64,000 nucleotides of DNA from Sclerodactyla briareus (lineage: Eukaryota; Echinodermata; Holothuroidea; Dendrochirotida; Sclerodactylidae), in NCBI GenBank assembly GCA_026419785.1, contig JAODTK010005774.1, positions 1-64,000 on the forward strand. The letters run 5' to 3'. Positions 58,310 through 64,000 of the stretch are shown here, piece after piece. Below the pieces are notes generated by a model. The model saw nothing but the letters and a program-made list of their open reading frames with translations. It did not search any database and had not been told where the DNA came from. Each line of letters begins with the position of its first letter. Position 1 is the stretch's first letter. The translations under genes and the position numbers were made by a program.

Positions 58310-61090
58310 AAGCAAACTGGATATTTCCACAGCCTAAAGTTCACCTTCCTGGTGTGTTGTTTATAGGCAAGAGATAGGATGATACTCTACTGCTCTTCCG
58401 TGGCATTGGTGGTGGGAGTTTTGTGTATGTGAGGTCTGACATTGATAGCTTTTGAGCAGGCCGATATTGGTGTAGTTTGGTAACTACGGTTTGGTGTGAA
58501 TTCCCGTCTAACTCAACTGGTATTCCCAGTTCTTATTAGTTGGCGTTGTGTAACGTTCTCCAAAACTCTGAAGACCACAACTCTTTTCTTTCCGACTGCT
58601 TTTCGAAGTTTCTGGGAAGAGTACCATCATTATGGGTGATTTCAATTATCAATATTTCTTGGTCTAATGGTACTAGTGCAGTCATGGATCTGGCTTTTTC
58701 ATGTCCCCAGGATTTTTTCTTTCGCAGCATGTACATTTTCCTCCAGAAACCTAATATTTGGATTTATTTTGACAGTGATCCCGAGTCTGTAGATAATGTA
58801 GAGAGCTTGGTGTAAGCTTGTGCAGTGATCACGATATTGTAGCTTTCAATGTGTTTGTTCGGGGTCAATATCCCACAGAGTGTTGAGCTTGTTCCTGGTT
58901 TCGCGAAGGCCGATGTGGCTGGCATTTCCAGGTTTTTAGCAAAGTAGCTGGCATAAATTGTCAGAAAGTACAGAATGCTTTTGTGACCTCTTGGAACTGG
59001 TTTATCATTGAAACGGTTAACGAGGCTATGAACGTTTACGTTCCTTGGGAGAAACGTCGCAGTGAAAACAAGAGGCCTTCTTGTATCGAAAAGGGAAGTT
59101 TTTTCTGCCATATCAAACGTAAGGACACTCATGGCGACTTATCGTTCTTCTGGGTCCGTGTCTGATCTAACGCATTTCAAAAGGCAGGACAAAAAGCTTG
59201 TCCAGCGTTTATTTTCTGGCGCCAAACTTGATTTCGTTCGCAGGCCAGATTGCCTCTAACTTCAAGGAGAATCCTCGTGCATGTTTCTCTTATGTGAGGG
59301 GGAGCAGAAAGTCAAGGACAGCATTGGTCCTTTGACCCTCCACTTAGATTCCAATCGGGCTAGTACAAGCAGCGTGATGCAGTAGATGGGCTAAGGTTCT
59401 TATTAATTACTTCTCGTCTGTTGTTACTCATGAGAACTGGATAATTTTGGTGACCTAGTGTCGGGGTTTCTCCGCAGTATTGGGTAATAAGGTGTGTTCG
59501 CCTGGTTTAGTAAAGGAGGGGAAACTGCAGAAACGTAAAAAGTGAATAAAGCTCATGGTCTGACGAGTATCCTTTTTACTAAAAATCCTTTGCGAGGTTG
59601 TCCGTTCCACTAGCTATTATTTTCAATAAGGGGACTCTACAAGAAGGTATTGTTTACGGATGATGGAGGAGAGCAAATGTTCTCCTATTTTCACGAAAGG
59701 TTAAACGGTTTCTTAATTGTAATTACAGGCTCTCGACCCCCAACGCAGTCAGTCTTATAGGTGTCTGCAAAGGTAATGGAATCAATCTTCGGGATATATG
59801 GTTGATTATTTCAATGAGCAGAGTCTGATTGGATTCTCAGAATGGGTTTAGGAAGAATCGTTCGTGTTTGACTAATCTCGTGGAATTTATGGAAGATGTA
59901 CCATGTTCTGTTGCCAACGGCAATGCTGTGATATAATTTTTCCTGGACTTTAAGAAAGATTGTGACAAGGTTCCTCATGAGCGTTCTGCCTCAAGTTGCG
60001 AGAGCTTTGGTATTGAGGGGAATGTCCTCAAGTGGATTCGTGAGTGGCCTTATAATAGGGAACAAAGAGTATGTCATTAAGGGCGGCGTCTTCTTGGAAA
60101 AAAGGCCTAGTGGGTGTTGTTTCCCCAGGGATCGGTTATTGGGCCGCTCATGTTTCTGGCGTATATTGACGATCTTGAAGGTTCTGTTGATTTCAGGGAA
60201 GAGTTCGGCAGACGATACTAAGTGGTATCGGGAGGTCGGTTCGAATGATTATGCTGCTATTGTTCATAGGGATCTGGATATAATTTAAAAATGGTCTTAC
60301 GACTGGCAGTTGTTTTTCAATGTCGACAAGTGCAAAGTTATGATGTTGCGTTTTCACAATCGCAACGCTTCCTTCAAGTTGAATGGCGAAATATCGGAGG
60401 TGATTCAGAAAAAGATCTTGGGGTTTGTTTGATTCTTCTTTGGAAAACTTCCAAGCAGTGTGCGAAGCTGCTAGAAGAGTATTGGTCGTGGCTTGATTAG
60501 ACGTACTTCGTTCCTGTATAATGATTTGTTGTCAGGCAGTTTAAGCAACGGTGAGACCGCACATAGAGTATTTAGTCAAGGGTGGAGAATCCCGATTTGC
60601 AAAAGACAAGCAGGTATTGAAAACGTTCAGCGTAGGGCACTTTTAGAATGATTCACTGTCGGAAAAATTATTTACGAGGAACGATTAAGGGCGTCTCGGT
60701 CTAACTCCAGGAGCTGAGGCGATTCGGGGGGAATTGATTCAGGTTTTCAAAATTGTCCATGGACTCGATGGCCTGTCTTTCCACTTATTCTTTGAATTTG
60801 CCAAGTTACTGCAAATAGAGGCCATTGTCTTCAAGCTTGTGGCAAGCGTGCAGAATGAATTCGTAAATATTTCTTCTCGCAGAGAGGATCAATGAGGTGG
60901 AATTGGCTTCCTGAAAATGTTGTTGCTCTAAGAGTGTGAAGCGTTCAAGAAAACAGTGATTTCTTTTCAGGAATAAAGGGCGTATTATTAGTTCGAGTGT
61001 GGTTCATTTTCTTTCCTGGGGTGTTGGGCCTTCGGAGGTCGTTTATAGGAGTTGCCTTCCTGACCTATTCACTAAACGAAATAAATATGT
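58310..61090 (+). mobile_element. Non-LTR retrotransposon copy B (same family as copy A), 5' truncated and decayed
   Basis: Similarity to copy A begins at ATTTCCACAGCC near 58316. In order it shows SDIDSFEQADIGV (58.44 kb), LSDCFSKFLG, the NISWSNGTS endonuclease motif (58.65 kb), then RT motifs: a decayed FLDFKK.CDKVPHER (59.94 kb), GMSSSGFVSGLIIGNKE, an RDRLLGRSCFWRI frame-shifted GPL region, SADDTKWYREVGSNDYAAI (catalytic ADD, 60.2 kb) and NVDKCKVM. A thumb-domain GxLIQVFKIVHGLDG lies near 60.75 kb. AATAAA-like sequence at about 61.08 kb may mark the 3' end. Many frameshifts make it a pseudogene. Confidence 0.82.
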
Positions 61091-62149
61091 TCAGTTCATT
61101 GGCCATTCTCACCAACGATTTTGGAGAAAACAAATATATCACACAGAATAGGACCGCCGCTGGACAACACTGGGTCATAGGAAGAAGCTGGTATTATACT
61201 GCGTTCCAGGGGGTGGTTTTGGGTTGCCTTACATGTATAGGTGTTCAGGTGTTACAACAAAGTTCATAAACTACCACTAAAAAACTCCCAGGCATATCCC
61301 GGATCCCCCTATGCAATGAAGGCTGTATTGAATGCAAGGACGCTGCGAAGGCGAAGATTAGCGGGGTGAAAAATTCATTGGAATTTCCAAGCCGTGAGTT
61401 GCGGTACGGAGCCAAATTTATCGAAAGCACGGAGCACGGTTGTTCATTGGAGGCTAAATGATTCCGAAATTAATTCGCTTTCCAGCGTTGGTCGGTTTTT
61501 TATTTATCTCTGTCTCAGTCTCAGAAGTCTCATAGTTATGAGAGCTTGTTATGTTTGCGTGACCACTATATAGCCAGAGCCCTTCCCGAGAAAAACTAGG
61601 ATGATCGCGGATTTGTCTTTGTCTAAGCTTTGACTTTCATCTCTAGTCGGTGCGTTCCACATTTGCTCGACAACAAATACAGGCTCAACAAGTTTGGTCT
61701 CGGAATTTAGCATAAGACCTAGTGTCTATCTGACAATTCTTGACATTGGACAAAAGCACCAAATAAACAATTTTCTGTCTCAAGCAACGTCTCACCTTCC
61801 CTCAAGAACAATAGATAAACCTAAAGTCGAACGCTAGGAAACGGATTCGACCTGGTTAGACATGTCAACATACGAAACAGCTGGTTCAATAAAGTTTTCA
61901 GGAATTTTAAGTCCAGGGAATCGAATCGATATGGGGGGCTAACAGACAGGTGTAAATACCTACCGACACCAGTATTGTTGGTTCGGATTCAGAGATCGTT
62001 CTGTTTGTACCAGCCAGGTGATAATTAGGGATCTGTGGGACTGATCACAACCTGCGCCTTTGATGGGAGAAAACGCCATTTACGGGATAGGGCGCACTGG
62101 CCTAATGACTGTTTTGGAACATTTGTATGAATATTATGATATTAGTATT
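61091..62149. other. No gene recognised
   Basis: Sequence between the two retrotransposon remnants. Nothing was identified. Confidence 0.4.
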
Positions 62150-62154
62150 ATATA

Positions 62155-62195
<41 letters not shown>

Positions 62196-63120
62196 TAATA
62201 TTATAGTATTATCTTTTAATTCTAAAACTTTACCATTTTTGGAATGTATGTACATATACAACGTCCGTACCCGGCATTCTACCCGGATCCCCCTCCCCCC
62301 AGGGAGGTCAGGAATCTCCGGATGATGTGAGCACTCCAAGATAGCTGGTTTGACCAAATGCTTCAGGTTTGAGCTTTACTGGAATTCTTAGCCGGGTGGG
62401 CTCCAGGTTGGAGCTCACTGCCCCGAGCCGCACCGATCACTATTGGAACCACCTCGCCTTCACATCGCACGCTTTGAATCTCCAAATTCAGGTCTTGGTA
62501 CTTCCATGGTCTTGTTGTTCTTACTTGGAGTTCATGTCAGCTGAGAACGCCACATCTTATATAACGTGGCTCTTCTACCTGCTTGTATATTACCGATGAG
62601 TCAGTCTTCTGCTGATTATCCGGTCTGTCTCACCTTCGAAGACCGCGTCTGGCTTCTGTGTAGCCATGGGTGAGTAGCAGCGGGTATAATGTGGTGATTG
62701 CATACGGACCAGTGTAGAGCTGCTGCACACTGTTCGATTACTATGTAACGGCTAGATCCTGAACAACCGATATGAGGTGGTTTCCTGTCTTATCCGCCAC
62801 TTTGCACAACCTGCTCTGTAGTCGACACTATCATGAGTTTGGTGGTTATTCGTATCAGTGCCTGGTCTTGTGGGCTGTGATGAGGCGCCTCTGTATCGAT
62901 TTTCAGGAATGCTGCAGGACAGCCAAATGTATGCCTATATGGGGGGTAACATCCTCCACTTACCGAAGATATTGCCGTGCAAGGGATTTGTTCTCAATTT
63001 TCCTCATATTGCTGGCCATCTGCGTTTCATTAAAACACACGTTCCTCATTGTTATTGATAGTACAACGAATCGTCCCGGAGATTCTATCTCAGCGGCATG
63101 TAGTTGCTTACCGCAAATAA
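62150..63120 (-). mobile_element. 3' half of a further non-LTR retrotransposon with an (AAT)n tail
   Basis: The minus strand gives MRKIENKSLARQYLR (63.0 kb), KSIQRRLITAHKTR (62.9 kb) and degenerate CRL...DKTGNHLIS, a CxxC/H-type knuckle (62.8 kb). AALHWSVCNHHIIPAATHPW follows at 62.7 kb, then DLNLEIQSV and EVVPIVIGAA at 62.43 kb. This is the C-terminal module of a widespread invertebrate RT family (pattern DLeiEiqrmW...vVPvVIGAlG...aHIlRr). The (ATT)n run at 62.15-62.21 kb is its (AAT)n tail in the element's own orientation. Confidence 0.6.
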
Positions 63121-63698
63121 AAGTCCGGCAGCTAGTACAATGCTGGATGGCAAACTATAAAGTCGCGGTGCGTTTACATCAACGAAGGCTTATATTAACA
63201 GAGTTGTGAGATAAAACAACTGTTACGGGTTGGTATGTGTGTATGTCCAATTCGTCCACCGAGAATCATACACAAGACTTCCACTGTTTGACTGTGGGGC
63301 TCTAGCGAAGGGTCAATGTGTGTCACAGCGTCTCCCGCCAAACTAAATTATGTCTCAACATCATTATAGGGAGCACGTGCAAGCGACCAGGCCGGGCAGG
63401 ACCCCACCCCCCCCAACTCTTCCGTTCGCATGTTTCATAACATCAGTTGAGGGGGAGGCGTTTTGTGCACAGGTGTTCCCATTAACTTATGTTGAAAGGC
63501 CGCATCTAAACCCCAAATCGAATTGGCTTGTTTCTGTTACTTGTATACATTATCTCTTCACATATAGAATACAGGTTATGATGGCACTGGTGCGTTCATT
63601 GTTAGCTGCCTTCAACTTTGGTATTGGTCGCGTCTGCGCCCACCGTGGATGGTGAGGTAAAAATAAAGCATATTATGACATTCGTCAAAAAAATGATG

Positions 63699-63741
<43 letters not shown>

Positions 63742-64000
63742 ATCTACTATCTAGCTATCTCTATCTATCTATCTCTCTAATTTTCGATACGTGACCGATG
63801 TTTACCCAAAACTTGGACCAAGGAAGTTTATTTGACCCACGGGAACTGTTTTGCCCAGTTATGTTCGTTCAAAGATACTATAATAGGAGTATCGGCATAT
63901 GTGGAATCTGCAAAAGACTACTTCTCCTACATATTACGTTAGATTTCCGTGGAAATCGGTCTGTGTTTGCGTGGACTAGTGATACTGGGCAGCTGGGACC
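63121..64000. other. No gene recognised apart from a microsatellite
   Basis: The upstream part of the minus-strand retrotransposon may extend a little into this region, but no motif is readable beyond 63.12 kb. The plus-strand frame at 63350-63655 is unsupported. Confidence 0.35.
63700..63778 (+). repeat. (CTAT)n microsatellite
   Basis: Pure CTAT repeats to about 63740, then broken by CATCTACTATCTAGC and a further CTAT/CTCT stretch. Confidence 0.95.

Overview
This is eukaryotic, animal-type DNA. It has spliced coding exons with GT-AG borders, very low coding density, many decayed non-LTR retrotransposon fragments, tRNA-headed SINE-like pieces, several satellites and microsatellites, and dozens of long G or C runs. 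The mix of CR1/L2/Jockey-like reverse transcriptases and GACCTTTGACC-type repeats suggests a marine invertebrate, perhaps an echinoderm, hemichordate or lancelet. That placement is inference; no species can be named from the sequence. Copies of the same repeat differ by many small indels and several coding frames break by one or two bases, so either decay is strong or the assembly is poorly polished.

The one host gene I recognise is on the minus strand, from about 30.65 kb down to about 15.5 kb. It is an orthologue of RNF25, an E3 ubiquitin ligase with an N-terminal RWD domain and a RING finger. Seven exon-like segments occur in the right order (28.3, 27.3, 25.8, 23.97, 23.26, 21.4 and 18.7 kb). 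A possible first exon lies at 30.6 kb and a probable low-complexity C-terminal exon at 15.5-16.4 kb. At least one exon is missing and one exon carries in-frame stops.

Layout: 0-15 kb is intergenic, with diverged tandem repeats (2.1-2.8, 9.4-10.2, 10.5 and 12.7-13.1 kb), one copy of a dispersed repeat (5.8-6.4 kb), a (CATA)n tract and one possible orphan exon (13.6 kb). The RNF25 gene follows, and its introns hold a 315-bp satellite (19.3-20.7 kb), SINE-like pieces and shorter duplications. From 31 to 41.5 kb, a reverse transcriptase is split by an insertion, and an approximately 800-bp repeat with poly-G tracts and GCG-rich hairpins occurs three times. At 41.9-44.9 kb and 58.3-61 kb are two copies, in opposite orientation, of one CR1/Jockey-like element. 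Other retrotransposon fragments lie at 49.6-50.4, 52.6-53.4, 55.6-56.2 and 62.1-63.1 kb. Satellites lie at 53.8-54.6 and 57.1-57.6 kb. No RNA gene, CRISPR array, operon or complete transposon was found, and I saw no convincing new multi-gene system.
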